Part shown: positions 42,217 to 51,834 of the stretch, piece by piece
How the letters are laid out: each line of letters opens with the position of its first letter
How positions within the stretch are numbered: the stretch's first letter is position 1
Assembly: GCF_003143755.1 (NCBI RefSeq)
Contig: NZ_QFRI01000001.1
Coordinates: 1,324,051 to 1,388,050 of the forward strand
Length of the DNA stretch: 64,000 nucleotides
Reading direction: 5' to 3'
Source: Algibacter marinivivus
GTDB taxonomy: Bacteria > Bacteroidota > Bacteroidia > Flavobacteriales > Flavobacteriaceae
Position numbers and translations under genes: made by a program
Notes under the pieces: model-generated
What the model saw: only the letters and a program-made list of their open reading frames with translations
The model's database searches: none
What the model was told of the DNA's origin: nothing

Positions 42217-44841
42217 ATGAGAAAATTACTTCATTTAAAACCATTGGTTTTTTTAATGTTCTTAGGAATGTCAAATTTAATTATGGGACAAAGTGTTTCT
42301 GGTGTTGTCAGTGATGATTCAGGAGCATTACCAGGAGTTTCTGTTGTTGTAAAAGGTACAACTACAGGTACAACTACTGATTTTGATGGAAACTATTCAA
42401 TAAGTGCAAACAATGGGGATACCCTTGTTTTTTCTTATGTAGGTTATGAAACTCAAGAAGTTGTAGTTTCAGGGAGTACATTAAATGTTACTTTACAGTC
42501 AGGTGTAGCATTAGATGCTGTAGTACTATTGGGTAACAGGTCTAAACCAAGAACTATTCTTGATTCCCCTGTACCAGTTGATAACATTAGTGCAGCAGAG
42601 TTAACAAGCGGAGGTCAACCAACTATTGAAGCTATGCTTACTTTCAAAGTGCCTTCTTTTAATGCCCAACCACAGGCAATTTCTGATGCAACTGCACATT
42701 ACGATCCAGCTGATTTACGTGGATTAGGACCAAGTAGAACTTTGGTTTTAGTTAACGGAAAGCGTAAAAATCAAAGTGCTCAAGTTTACCTAAATAGAAC
42801 ACCAGGTAAAGGTGAAGTTGGTGTAGATTTAAAGAGTATTCCAACTGCAGCTATTGAGCGTGTAGAGATTTTACGTGATGGAGCATCTGCTCAATACGGA
42901 TCTGATGCGATAGCAGGTGTAATTAATATGGTGTTAAAAAAAGATGCACAGTTTTCTACTTTTACTACCAAAACAGGTATAACATCTGAGGGTGATGGAT
43001 TTAACTTTGCTACAGATTTCAATACAACTTTTGGATTTGGTGATGGTGGATTTATAAACTTAACTTTAGGATACTATAACCAAAAATTAACCAACAGAGC
43101 GGGTACACCAGGAACTGCTGATTTACCAGGTGATGCTAGACCTAATGAGATTGCATGGGCTGAGAATAATCCTGATTTAGGGATGAAGGTAGGACAACCA
43201 GATTTAGAAAAAGGAGATATTTTTGTTAATATGTCTCATCCAGTAGGAGAGAACTCTGAGTTCTATTCATTCCACGGATATACTTTACGTACTGGACGTA
43301 GTTTTGCATATTACAGAGCGCCTTATTGGAGAAGAGATGTTGCAGATGCAGGATTTATTACTGCTCCAGGAGATTTTCAAGGATATCAACCAACTTTTGA
43401 AGCAAGAATTAAAGATCATATTAACTCTGCTGGTTTAAAAATGGATTTAGGTGAAGGCTGGAATGCTGATGCTAGTATTACATTAGGAAGAAACAGTGTA
43501 GATTATACAGTTAATAATTCTGTTAATAGAAATTATTTAGCTGATAATGGTACATCACCAAGAACATTTAATCCGGGTGGTTATAGTTTAAGTAATGTTA
43601 TTGGGAATTTAGATTTTTCTAAATCTTTCTCTGACATGGTAAGTGGTTCATTTGGGTTAGAATACAAAAGAGAAGAATTTGAAGCTAGAGAAGGTAATCC
43701 ATTATCTTATTATGGATCTGGATCTGATTCTTTTGCTGGTATTAAGCCTGAAGAAGCTGGAGAGTGGGATAGAAATAACTTTGCTGCTTATGCTGGTTTA
43801 GATTTTGATATTACAGAAGCTTTATTATTAGGAGTAGCAGGACGCTATGAAGATTTCTCTGATTTTGGAGATAACTTCTCTTGGAAAATCAATGGTCGTT
43901 ATAAATTAGGTGATGATGGAGCTATTAGAGGTTCATACAGTACAGGGTTTAGAGCACCAACGTTGCACCAACGTCATTTAACAAACAGTCAATATATAAT
44001 TGTTGCTAGTTCTCCTGAGCCATTATTACAAGGAACGTTAGCAAATAACAACCCAGCTGTTGAAGCTTTAGGTGTGCCTAATTTATTTGCAGAAACATCT
44101 AGAAATATGTCAGCAGGTATTACGTATAAATTTGATAGAAACTTTTCTGCTTCTTTAGATTTTTATAGTATTAATGTTGATGATCGAGTATTATTTTCTT
44201 CTCAAATTGGAGCAGATGGAGATGATACAACTACAAACCCTGTTGAACAAATTCTTGAAGATAACGGTGTTGTAGCAGTACAATTCTTTATTAATGCAGG
44301 AGATACTAAAACAACAGGTGCTGATTTTGTATTAAATTATAGAAATATTGAAATGGGTGCAGGTAAACTACATACAAGTTTAGCAGCAAACTTTAATAAA
44401 ACGACTATTGATGCAATTAATACACCTGATGCACTAGCGCAAAATGGATATGATATTTTTGCTAGAATAGAAAAAGGTTTAATTACTAGCGCAAGACCAA
44501 GATCTAAAGTGATTTTAGGATTAGATTATGAGTCTGAAAAAGTAAATATCGGTCTTTATAACACAATGTTTGGAAAAGTAACTATTACTTCTCCAAATGG
44601 AGCTGAATTTGACCAAGAGTTGTCTTCTAAGACAGCAACAGATTTAAGTTTAAGCTATAACTTTACTGATAAATTAAGCTTAACAGGAATAATAAACAAC
44701 ATTTTTGATGTTTATCCTGATGTAACTAAGGCTTCTACTGGAACAGCTCAAGCTGGAAGTAGATTTGTTTACTCATCTGAAGTACAACAATTAGGACAAT
44801 TAGGAACAAACTTTAGTATTGGATTAAACTACCAGTTTTAA
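42217..44841 (+). CDS. TonB-dependent receptor, substrate unknown
   Basis: An 874-residue outer-membrane importer. Signal peptide (FLMFLGMSNLIMGQ, cut near residue 25), a carboxypeptidase-regulatory-like domain (26-100, VSGVVSDDSGALPGVSVVVKG), the plug (about 115-250, LVNGKRKNQSAQVYLNRTP and EILRDGASAQYGSDAIAGVINMVL) and a barrel with a TonB C-terminal box ending FSIGLNYQF. The plug sequence with LVLVNGKRKN and GRSFAYYRAPYWR resembles receptors of the iron/siderophore or vitamin kind more than SusC. No SusD or iron genes are adjacent, so the substrate is open. It is monocistronic. Confidence 0.9.
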   Translation: MRKLLHLKPLVFLMFLGMSNLIMGQSVSGVVSDDSGALPGVSVVVKGTTTGTTTDFDGNYSISANNGDTLVFSYVGYETQEVVVSGSTLNVTLQSGVALDAVVLLGNRSKPRTILDSPVPVDNISAAELTSGGQPTIEAMLTFKVPSFNAQPQAISDATAHYDPADLRGLGPSRTLVLVNGKRKNQSAQVYLNRTPGKGEVGVDLKSIPTAAIERVEILRDGASAQYGSDAIAGVINMVLKKDAQFSTFTTKTGITSEGDGFNFATDFNTTFGFGDGGFINLTLGYYNQKLTNRAGTPGTADLPGDARPNEIAWAENNPDLGMKVGQPDLEKGDIFVNMSHPVGENSEFYSFHGYTLRTGRSFAYYRAPYWRRDVADAGFITAPGDFQGYQPTFEARIKDHINSAGLKMDLGEGWNADASITLGRNSVDYTVNNSVNRNYLADNGTSPRTFNPGGYSLSNVIGNLDFSKSFSDMVSGSFGLEYKREEFEAREGNPLSYYGSGSDSFAGIKPEEAGEWDRNNFAAYAGLDFDITEALLLGVAGRYEDFSDFGDNFSWKINGRYKLGDDGAIRGSYSTGFRAPTLHQRHLTNSQYIIVASSPEPLLQGTLANNNPAVEALGVPNLFAETSRNMSAGITYKFDRNFSASLDFYSINVDDRVLFSSQIGADGDDTTTNPVEQILEDNGVVAVQFFINAGDTKTTGADFVLNYRNIEMGAGKLHTSLAANFNKTTIDAINTPDALAQNGYDIFARIEKGLITSARPRSKVILGLDYESEKVNIGLYNTMFGKVTITSPNGAEFDQELSSKTATDLSLSYNFTDKLSLTGIINNIFDVYPDVTKASTGTAQAGSRFVYSSEVQQLGQLGTNFSIGLNYQF

Positions 44842-44868
44842 TTAATTCAATAACATATAGTGGAATCA

Positions 44869-44896
44869 AAAAGCCCCAACATTTGTTGGGGCTTTT
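44869..44896 (+). terminator. Terminator of second TonB receptor
   Basis: AAAAGCCCCAAC and GTTGGGGCTTTT form a 12-bp stem with ATTT loop, 27 bases past the stop. Confidence 0.93.
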
Positions 44897-44911
44897 CTTC
44901 GCTATTAACTA

Positions 44912-44969
44912 ATCCTTTTGATCAAAGAACAAAAGGATCTTTTTTAAACAACTTATAAGCAAGTTGTTT
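44912..44969. other. Two further hairpins between convergent genes
   Basis: ATCCTTTT/AAAAGGAT (44912-44938) and AAACAACTT/AAGTTGTTT (44946-44969) lie just beyond the stop of the RND pump gene. Neither has a good U-tail in the pump's direction, so whether they end the efflux operon transcript is uncertain. Confidence 0.45.
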
Positions 44970-44986
44970 AATTCTTCAAATAGAAA

Positions 44987-47900
44987 TTAATCTAATCGTT
45001 TATCCATATTAAAAACTTCCTGAGGAGCTAATTGTTCGTGAGTAGAAACTCTATCTTTATATAACCACATTTTAAATTTTGTGACAAGATAAAATAAAAT
45101 TGGTACAACTATTAAGGTTAAAAATGTTGCTACAAAAAGCCCATAAATAACAGTCCAAGCTAGAGGCCCCCAGAAAATTACATTATCACCTCCAACATAA
45201 ATATTGGCATCAAACTCACTAAAAAGTGTAAAGAAGTTGATGTTTAAACCTGTAGCCAAAGGAATTAAACCTAAAATGGTTGTAATGGCTGTTAATAGTA
45301 CAGGACGTAAACGCGCTTTTCCACCTTTTACAATGGCTTCAACAAGTTCGCTTTGAACCAAATATTGATCGTCTTCTAAGTTGTTTTTAACTTTTCGTCT
45401 GTCTATTAATAGTTGTGTGTAATCTAAAAGAACCACACCATTATTTACAACAATACCTGCTAGAGATATAATACCCATCATAGTCATCATAATAACGAAT
45501 GAACTACCCGTTGCCACAATACCACCAAATACACCGATTAAGCTCAAGAATATGGCTAACATGATAATACCCGGTTTTGAAACTGAGTTAAATTGAAATA
45601 TTAAGATGAAGAAAATTAAACCCAGACCAGTAAAGAATGCTCCCATTAGGAAAGCCATTTGCTTATTTTGTTCTTCAATTTGACCAGTATAATCAATCTT
45701 AACACCTTCTGGTTTTTCAGCAAAGCTTTGCATTTCGTTTTGAATTTTCGAAACAATGGCACCAGCATCAGTGAAACCAGGTGCTAAAGCAGAATAAAGT
45801 GTTACAACACGTTTTACATCTTTATGTTTAATGGCACTAAAACCAGAATTATTAGCTTGTTTAGCCACTGTAGAAACAGGAATCTCTTTTATTTGTCCTG
45901 AGGCCATGTCTCTAAATGTTATTTTCTGGTTAAAAATAGCACTAGTATTATATCTATTTTCTTCATTGAAACGCACATAGATATCATAATCTTCACCATC
46001 TTCTTTATAAATACCAGCTTTAGCTCCAAAGATAGAATTACGTAATTGTTGTCCAACTTGACCTGAAGTTACTCCTAACTCTCCTGCCTTTTTTCTATCA
46101 ACAACAACTTGCATTGATGGTTTAGATTTATTTACATCTATTTTTAATTCATCAATACCTTGAATATTTTTAGAATTGATATAATCGCGCATTTTTTCAG
46201 CAGTTGCAATTAATTCGCTATAATCCTCACCTTCTAATTCAACATTTATTGGATATCCAGCTGGTGGACCAACAGCATCTTTTTCAACTGAAATGGCAAC
46301 ACCTGGATAAATATCCTTTAAAGATTCTTGTACTTTTTTAAGAAGTTCTTGACTGTCTGCACCTTCTCTGAATTTATACTCGCGCATAGTGGCTGTAATT
46401 TTTCCACGATGCGGCATTTCTGCTGCAGATCCACCATCGGTTTGAGGATTTCCAGCGCCTTCTCCTACTTGTGATACAGCACTTTCAGTTAAAAAGTTGA
46501 AATCACCATGCATGTAAGCTTCATCATTTATAATTTTGTAAACACGCTGCTCAATATCTTTAGTAATGGCATTTGTTTTTTTGATATCAGTACCCTCAGG
46601 ATACTCTATATAAACTATAATTTGATTAGGGGTATTATCTGGAAAAAATTCAACTTTTGTACGTTGACTTCCAACAGAAGCTCCAAACCCCATAAAAGCA
46701 ATGAACAGAAGAATTACAGTTCCAATAGTAATAATTCCAGGCATTTTTCCGCTTAATGCTTTACGTAATGATTTTTCATAAAAACGTTCCCATTTTGGCA
46801 ATATTTTATTTTGAAAACCATTAGCCCAAGACCTTAAAAATAATCGGTATGCCCACAACAAAATTACAGTTACTACCATTAAGGTTCCTAAGCCTCGGTA
46901 TGCACCACCAAAAATTAATATGAGTAAACCGATACCTCCAACTATTGCTGAAATTTTAATGATATTTTTCAATGGCATGTCCTTATCTTCAATAGTCATG
47001 AATTGAGATACCATAACAGAGTTAAAGAAAATAGCAACAAAAAGAGATGATCCTAAAACAACAGATAATGTTATAGGAAAGTAAATCATGAATTGCCCCA
47101 TAACTCCTGGCCATAGACCTAAAGGAATAAATGCAGCAACTGTTGTTGCCGTTGAGATGATGATAGGAAACGCAATTTCACCAATTCCTTTTTTGGCCGC
47201 CTCAATTCTGCTCATGCCTTCTTCAGACATTAAACGATAAACGTTTTCCACAACCACAATACCATTATCTACAAGCATACCAAGACCCATGATTAATCCA
47301 AATAGAATCATCGTATTCATCGTATAGCCTAAGTAGTTTAATATCATGAGTGACATAAACATAGACATGGGGATAGCAAACCCAACAAATAATGCATTTT
47401 TAAACCCTAAGAAGAACATTAAAACGGTTACAACTAGAATAATACCAAATATGATATTGTTTACTAAATCATCAACTTGACCAATAGTTTTTGAAGATTG
47501 GTCATTGGCAATAGTAACTTTCAAGTCTGGTGGGAAAACATTCTCTATAGCATCATCAACAATAACTTGAATTTGTTCTGCTGCAGCTACCATGTTTTTT
47601 CCTGCTCGTTTTTTAACATCAAGCATTACAACTGGAACACCAAACTCACGAGCATAAGTGGTTTTGTCCTCGTCTTTAAACGTTACTTTTGCAACATCTC
47701 TTAAGTAAATAGGATTTTCGCGTTCAGATTTTACAACAAAGCTTTCAAGTTCTTTAGGGTCTTCAATTTCACCTAAAATTCTGATTGTTCTTCGTTGCCC
47801 GCTCGTAATTAAATTACCTGCGGACATAGTCATGTTTTCTCTGCTTATGGTATTAATAATATCATCAAAACTCACTTGAGCAGCCATCATTTTGTAAATA

Positions 47901-48517
47901 TCAACAGCTACTTCAACTTCTTTTTCTTGAGCACCACGAATATCAACTTGCTTAATTTCCTGAAGCCCTTCAATTTCATCTTCAAGGTATTCTCCATATG
48001 CTTTCAACTTATCAACAGGATAATCTCCAGAGATATTAATGTTTAGAATTGGAATTTCTTCAGACATACTTAAATCAAAAACATTAGGCTCAACCTTTGC
48101 ACCGTTAAAAGTAGGCCAGTCTTCACTTGAAGTTTCAGAATCTACTTCATCTTTCACCTTTTGTTTTGCAGCTTCAACTGAGATGTTTTCATCAAATTCT
48201 ACAATTACTATAGAATAATCTTCTTGAGAAGTTGAGGTAATTTCAACAACGTTACTAACCGTTTTGAGTTTATCTTCAATCGGGTCAGTGATTAACTTTT
48301 CGATATCTTCAGCAGTGTTCCCAGGATAAACCGAACTAATATAAATTTTAGTTTCTTTAATCTCTGGGAAATTCTCCCTAGGCATGCTAAAATATGCTCC
48401 AGCTCCTAGAAATAGAATAAGTGCGATTAAGACATACATTGTGGTTTTATTATTAATTGCCCACGATGATAATCCAAATTCCTTATCTACCTTTTTCTTC
48501 TTTTTATCTTTTACCAT
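44987..48517 (-). CDS. RND efflux transporter (AcrB/HAE1-like)
   Basis: A 1176-residue inner-membrane pump with 12 helices in two homologous halves and two large periplasmic loops. Typical are SSVYPGNTAEDIEKLITDPIEDKL near residue 45, the proton-relay helix FGLIMGLGMLVDNGIVVVENVYR (about 400-425) and the repeat half FIMMTMMGIISLAGIVVNNGVVLLDY (about 1010-1035). It is longer than AcrB because of an extra segment between the halves. It is the last gene of the TetR-TolC-MFP-RND operon, 19 bases after the fusion protein gene. Substrates cannot be told from sequence. Confidence 0.94.
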   Translation of the reverse strand: MVKDKKKKKVDKEFGLSSWAINNKTTMYVLIALILFLGAGAYFSMPRENFPEIKETKIYISSVYPGNTAEDIEKLITDPIEDKLKTVSNVVEITSTSQEDYSIVIVEFDENISVEAAKQKVKDEVDSETSSEDWPTFNGAKVEPNVFDLSMSEEIPILNINISGDYPVDKLKAYGEYLEDEIEGLQEIKQVDIRGAQEKEVEVAVDIYKMMAAQVSFDDIINTISRENMTMSAGNLITSGQRRTIRILGEIEDPKELESFVVKSERENPIYLRDVAKVTFKDEDKTTYAREFGVPVVMLDVKKRAGKNMVAAAEQIQVIVDDAIENVFPPDLKVTIANDQSSKTIGQVDDLVNNIIFGIILVVTVLMFFLGFKNALFVGFAIPMSMFMSLMILNYLGYTMNTMILFGLIMGLGMLVDNGIVVVENVYRLMSEEGMSRIEAAKKGIGEIAFPIIISTATTVAAFIPLGLWPGVMGQFMIYFPITLSVVLGSSLFVAIFFNSVMVSQFMTIEDKDMPLKNIIKISAIVGGIGLLILIFGGAYRGLGTLMVVTVILLWAYRLFLRSWANGFQNKILPKWERFYEKSLRKALSGKMPGIITIGTVILLFIAFMGFGASVGSQRTKVEFFPDNTPNQIIVYIEYPEGTDIKKTNAITKDIEQRVYKIINDEAYMHGDFNFLTESAVSQVGEGAGNPQTDGGSAAEMPHRGKITATMREYKFREGADSQELLKKVQESLKDIYPGVAISVEKDAVGPPAGYPINVELEGEDYSELIATAEKMRDYINSKNIQGIDELKIDVNKSKPSMQVVVDRKKAGELGVTSGQVGQQLRNSIFGAKAGIYKEDGEDYDIYVRFNEENRYNTSAIFNQKITFRDMASGQIKEIPVSTVAKQANNSGFSAIKHKDVKRVVTLYSALAPGFTDAGAIVSKIQNEMQSFAEKPEGVKIDYTGQIEEQNKQMAFLMGAFFTGLGLIFFILIFQFNSVSKPGIIMLAIFLSLIGVFGGIVATGSSFVIMMTMMGIISLAGIVVNNGVVLLDYTQLLIDRRKVKNNLEDDQYLVQSELVEAIVKGGKARLRPVLLTAITTILGLIPLATGLNINFFTLFSEFDANIYVGGDNVIFWGPLAWTVIYGLFVATFLTLIVVPILFYLVTKFKMWLYKDRVSTHEQLAPQEVFNMDKRLD

Positions 48518-48536
48518 TGGTTTTTAGTCTTTAAGA

Positions 48537-49715
48537 TTATTTAGCGGTTTCAACTACAAGGATTTTTACATCTTGACCATCTTTTACACTACGTGCACCT
48601 TCTTGAATTATTTCTTCTCCATTTTCAATACCAGAAAGTACTTCAATATAGTCTCCTTGTGTTCTACCAGTTTCAATAAACTCACGCTTAACTTTAGCTT
48701 TGTTTTCAACTTTATCTGTTATGGTATAAACATATTGTTTCCCCTCAGCATTTTCTGAAATAATACTTTGAGGAATTAAAATGGCATTCTCATTGGTATA
48801 ATCGTTAATCTTAAGTTTTGCAGTAAGATTTGGCTTTATGGTAATATCTTTATTAGGAAGTGCTACTTCAACCTTAAATGTTCTATTTGCAGGGTTTATA
48901 AAGTTCCCCGCTTGACGTACTTTAGCATCAACTTCTTTTCCTAAAACAGGGAAGTTTACTTTTACCACTTTACCTTTAATAATATCTGAAACGTAACGTT
49001 CTGGAACATCAGTTTCAATATACATATCATCAAGATTTACGATTCTGAATAGCATAGATTGTCCGGGAGCAACAACACTACCTTGCTCCGTAATGACATC
49101 GTCAATAGAACCAGAAAAAGGTGCACGAACTACTGTTTTACCAACTTGTTGTTGTAATTGTTTTGTGGCTTCAAGCTGAGCCTCATAGGTTGCTTTGGCT
49201 TGTAAATATTGAATTTCACTTCCTATTTTTTGATTCCACAAGCGTTCTTGACGCTCAAAAGTAGTTTTTGCTAAATCTGATTGAATTTTTAATTGTGATA
49301 GTTGTTGACTTAAACCACCATCATCAATTTTAGCTAAAATTTGTCCTTTACTTACTTTTTGTCCTTCTTTAACATAAACCCGAGATAACACACCCGAATA
49401 CTCTGGGTAAATAACTAAATTTTGCTTTGTGTTTACGTTTCCTTGTAATTCAACAAAGTGATTAAAAACAGTTTGTTTTGCAGGGAATGTGGTGATTAAT
49501 GGAATTTTTTCTTGCGGATCTAATTCCTTAATCGATTTTTCTAATTGTTTTAATTTTGTAGAAATTTCTTGAGCGGAAACATCTAATTCAGCTTTCTTTT
49601 TTCTGATTTGTTCTAAATCATTTGTTGCTATAATATCTTCTACAGATTTGTTCTTATCGCCTCCACAAGAGATTAAAAGTAAACTAGCTAATACGAGTGA
49701 ATATATATATTTCAT
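48537..49715 (-). CDS. RND membrane fusion lipoprotein
   Basis: A 392-residue periplasmic adaptor of the efflux pump. Lipoprotein signal (MKYIYSLVLASLLLISC, Cys17), a helical lead, a split biotinyl/lipoyl-like domain (VYPEYSGVLSRVYVKEGQKVSKGQILAKIDDG and VVRAPFSGSIDDVITEQGSVVAPGQ) around a coiled-coil hairpin (about 140-190), and a beta-barrel. It bridges the RND pump and the TolC-like channel. 11 bases separate it from the TolC gene. Confidence 0.93.
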   Translation of the reverse strand: MKYIYSLVLASLLLISCGGDKNKSVEDIIATNDLEQIRKKKAELDVSAQEISTKLKQLEKSIKELDPQEKIPLITTFPAKQTVFNHFVELQGNVNTKQNLVIYPEYSGVLSRVYVKEGQKVSKGQILAKIDDGGLSQQLSQLKIQSDLAKTTFERQERLWNQKIGSEIQYLQAKATYEAQLEATKQLQQQVGKTVVRAPFSGSIDDVITEQGSVVAPGQSMLFRIVNLDDMYIETDVPERYVSDIIKGKVVKVNFPVLGKEVDAKVRQAGNFINPANRTFKVEVALPNKDITIKPNLTAKLKINDYTNENAILIPQSIISENAEGKQYVYTITDKVENKAKVKREFIETGRTQGDYIEVLSGIENGEEIIQEGARSVKDGQDVKILVVETAK

Positions 49716-49726
49716 TTTGATTGATT

Positions 49727-51049
49727 TTAGTTGTTAATGGTGTTTAAAACAGTTTCTAATTCAGCTTTTTTATTAATAACATCAAGCATGGCTTGAAGAA
49801 ATTCTTGTTGAGAACTATAAAGTTGAGTTTGTGCTTGCCTCAAATCAAAACTTGAAGCAATACCTTCAAAAAACTTAGTTTGGTTTTTTTGTTCTATACG
49901 TTCAGCAAGATTTAAGTTTTTCTTTTTATTATCGTAATCTTCAATAGCATATTGATAATCACTTTTAGCTGAAGCTATTTGAAGTTTTAAGCGTTGCTCG
50001 ATTTCTGTTAAATCCTCTTTAGATTTTTCAAGATTTATTTTAGCACGTTGTGTAGCTGCTTTTTGTCCTAAGAAATTAAAAACGGGAATTTTTAAACTTA
50101 CACCAAAAGCTGCGGTTGGTACCCAAACTTGATCGCTATCTAAAAACCTAAATTTTTCGTTAAATCCTAAATAATTGGCATTTATAAAAGTGCTTAGTGT
50201 TGGTAAGAACTCACTTTTTTCAAGTTTTACCAGTAACTCTTTCGACTTTTTGTCATTTTCAGCTATTTTATAATCTACACTGTTAGTGATATCATAGGTG
50301 TCATTTAAAAGCCCTAATGATATGTTTTGAACTGTTAAGAGTTCTAAACTGTCACTTAATTTCAAGTCCGCATCAATATCACGTCCCATGGTTATGTTTA
50401 GCATTTGGTATGCTAAATCTTTAAGACGATTAACATTACTTAGATTGCTTTTTATTTCTGATAATGTGATTTGTAATTGCTCAACACTTTCTTCTTCTTC
50501 TAAACCGTTTTCATAAATTTTGGTTAATTCGTTTAAATTTTTAGTCAGTACTTCAACATTACGCTCTAAAATTTCAGAACTTGACTCAGCCAGTAATACA
50601 TTTCCATATGCATTTATAATGGCTTTTCTAACTTCTAAATCTGTCTTCTCTTTAGCATTTTTAGATATTTCTAAGAATACTTTTGCTGATTGTAAACCAA
50701 CTAAGTAAGAACCATCAAAAAGTAGTTGTGTTGCTCTAGCTGAAGCAGTAACAGTTTGTTTTGCTCCAAATTCTGGTACGCCATCTCCATCAAAGTCGAC
50801 AGCCCCAAATTGGCGTTCTATGTTATTTTGATAATCTATTCCAGCACTTATTTGAGGAAAACCAATTGTTGTAGTTTCCCATTTTTGTTTAATTGCTGAC
50901 TGAATATCAAGTGATGCGTTTTTTGCTGTTCTATTATGTTCTAAAGCAAAATCTATAGCTTCTTGTAACGTGAAACTCTGGCTATTTTCTTGAGAAAATG
51001 TAACCGTAAACCACAGTAAACTAAAAGCTAAAATAAGTTTGTTCTTCAT
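49727..51049 (-). CDS. TolC-family outer membrane efflux protein
   Basis: A 440-residue outer-membrane channel with signal peptide (MKNKLILAFSLLWFTVTFSQ) and two long helical repeats (about 25-220 and 240-435), for example LTEIEQRLKLQIASAKSDYQYAIEDYDNKKKNLNLAERIEQ is too long to quote whole but shows the coiled-coil pattern. Ends with EFLQAMLDVINKKAELETVL, typical for TolC. The start follows the TetR gene stop by one base. Confidence 0.93.
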   Translation of the reverse strand: MKNKLILAFSLLWFTVTFSQENSQSFTLQEAIDFALEHNRTAKNASLDIQSAIKQKWETTTIGFPQISAGIDYQNNIERQFGAVDFDGDGVPEFGAKQTVTASARATQLLFDGSYLVGLQSAKVFLEISKNAKEKTDLEVRKAIINAYGNVLLAESSSEILERNVEVLTKNLNELTKIYENGLEEEESVEQLQITLSEIKSNLSNVNRLKDLAYQMLNITMGRDIDADLKLSDSLELLTVQNISLGLLNDTYDITNSVDYKIAENDKKSKELLVKLEKSEFLPTLSTFINANYLGFNEKFRFLDSDQVWVPTAAFGVSLKIPVFNFLGQKAATQRAKINLEKSKEDLTEIEQRLKLQIASAKSDYQYAIEDYDNKKKNLNLAERIEQKNQTKFFEGIASSFDLRQAQTQLYSSQQEFLQAMLDVINKKAELETVLNTINN

Positions 51050-51050
51050 T

Positions 51051-51656
51051 TTATGATTGATTTGATTTGATAAACTTGTTCAATATATCTAGTCCTTTTG
51101 GAGAGCAAATACCACGTAAATGGTATTCTATATAATTATTCATTAACATATTCATGGAGAATTTTTTTAATGGGAACAGATCTTTGTCTTTAATACCAAG
51201 CATACCATTAAAATATATTCTTGCAATAAATTCTACATCTATACTATCTCTATATAAACCTTGAGTAATACCTCTATTTAAATTATCAGTGACGCAAGTT
51301 TGCATAACCTCAAACTGTTTACTTTTTAAAGTATTAAATATTTCAGGGTAATATTTTTGTAATTGATATTGAGGTGAAGATTTTTCATCTTTTAAATGTT
51401 CCATAACAAACTGCTTAATGCTGTAAATCTCCTCAATAGGATTTTTTTCTAATGAACATATATGGTCTATACCGCAAGAAATAGATTCAAACAAATTAAG
51501 GGTAGTAGCTTCTACAAGTTTTGTTTTATTATCAAAATGTTGGTAAATGGTTTTTTTAGAAACCCCTAAGGCGTTAGCTATATCATCCATAGTAACACTT
51601 TTAAACCCATAGTTTAAAAACAAATCAGTAGCGCCTAGTAATATTTTTTCTCTCAT
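51051..51656 (-). CDS. TetR-family regulator of efflux operon
   Basis: A 201-residue repressor. Residues 1-50 form the helix-turn-helix (REKILLGATDLFLNYGFKSVTMDDIANALGVSKKTIYQHFDNK); the rest is the ligand-binding helical domain. The frame extends to 51695, but the operator and -7 box at 51665-51706 show the transcript starts later, so the Met at 51656 is the start and the mRNA is nearly leaderless. It is the first gene of the tetR-tolC-MFP-RND operon and presumably represses the whole operon, with release by a pump substrate. Confidence 0.9.
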   Translation of the reverse strand: MREKILLGATDLFLNYGFKSVTMDDIANALGVSKKTIYQHFDNKTKLVEATTLNLFESISCGIDHICSLEKNPIEEIYSIKQFVMEHLKDEKSSPQYQLQKYYPEIFNTLKSKQFEVMQTCVTDNLNRGITQGLYRDSIDVEFIARIYFNGMLGIKDKDLFPLKKFSMNMLMNNYIEYHLRGICSPKGLDILNKFIKSNQS

Positions 51657-51664
51657 AATTGAGA

Positions 51665-51706
51665 CAAATTTACAATAGGAAACTTTTAAAACCAAAAAAG
51701 TTTCCT
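51665..51706 (-). promoter_or_regulatory. Promoter and TetR operator of efflux operon
   Basis: TAAATTTG (51665-51672, minus) is a perfect -7 box. Directly upstream a perfect inverted repeat AGGAAACTTTT (51677-51687) and AAAAGTTTCCT (51696-51706), 8 bases apart, covers the -33 region. Size, symmetry and place fit an autoregulatory TetR operator. Confidence 0.75.
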
Positions 51707-51822
51707 AAGTTTTAATAATTATTTAACATAAGCTTTACTTTATAAACGTTTTATAACTTGCCATTGGGGACATTTTTTTAATTACTTTCTTAAATAGGTT
51801 TTACATATCATATTAATTCCAT

Positions 51823-51830
51823 TATTTTTG
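51823..51830 (+). promoter_or_regulatory. -7 box of prenyl synthase gene
   Basis: TATTTTTG, perfect TAnnTTTG, 4 bases before the ATG at 51835; predicts a leaderless mRNA. Confidence 0.55.
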
Positions 51831-51834
51831 TTCG

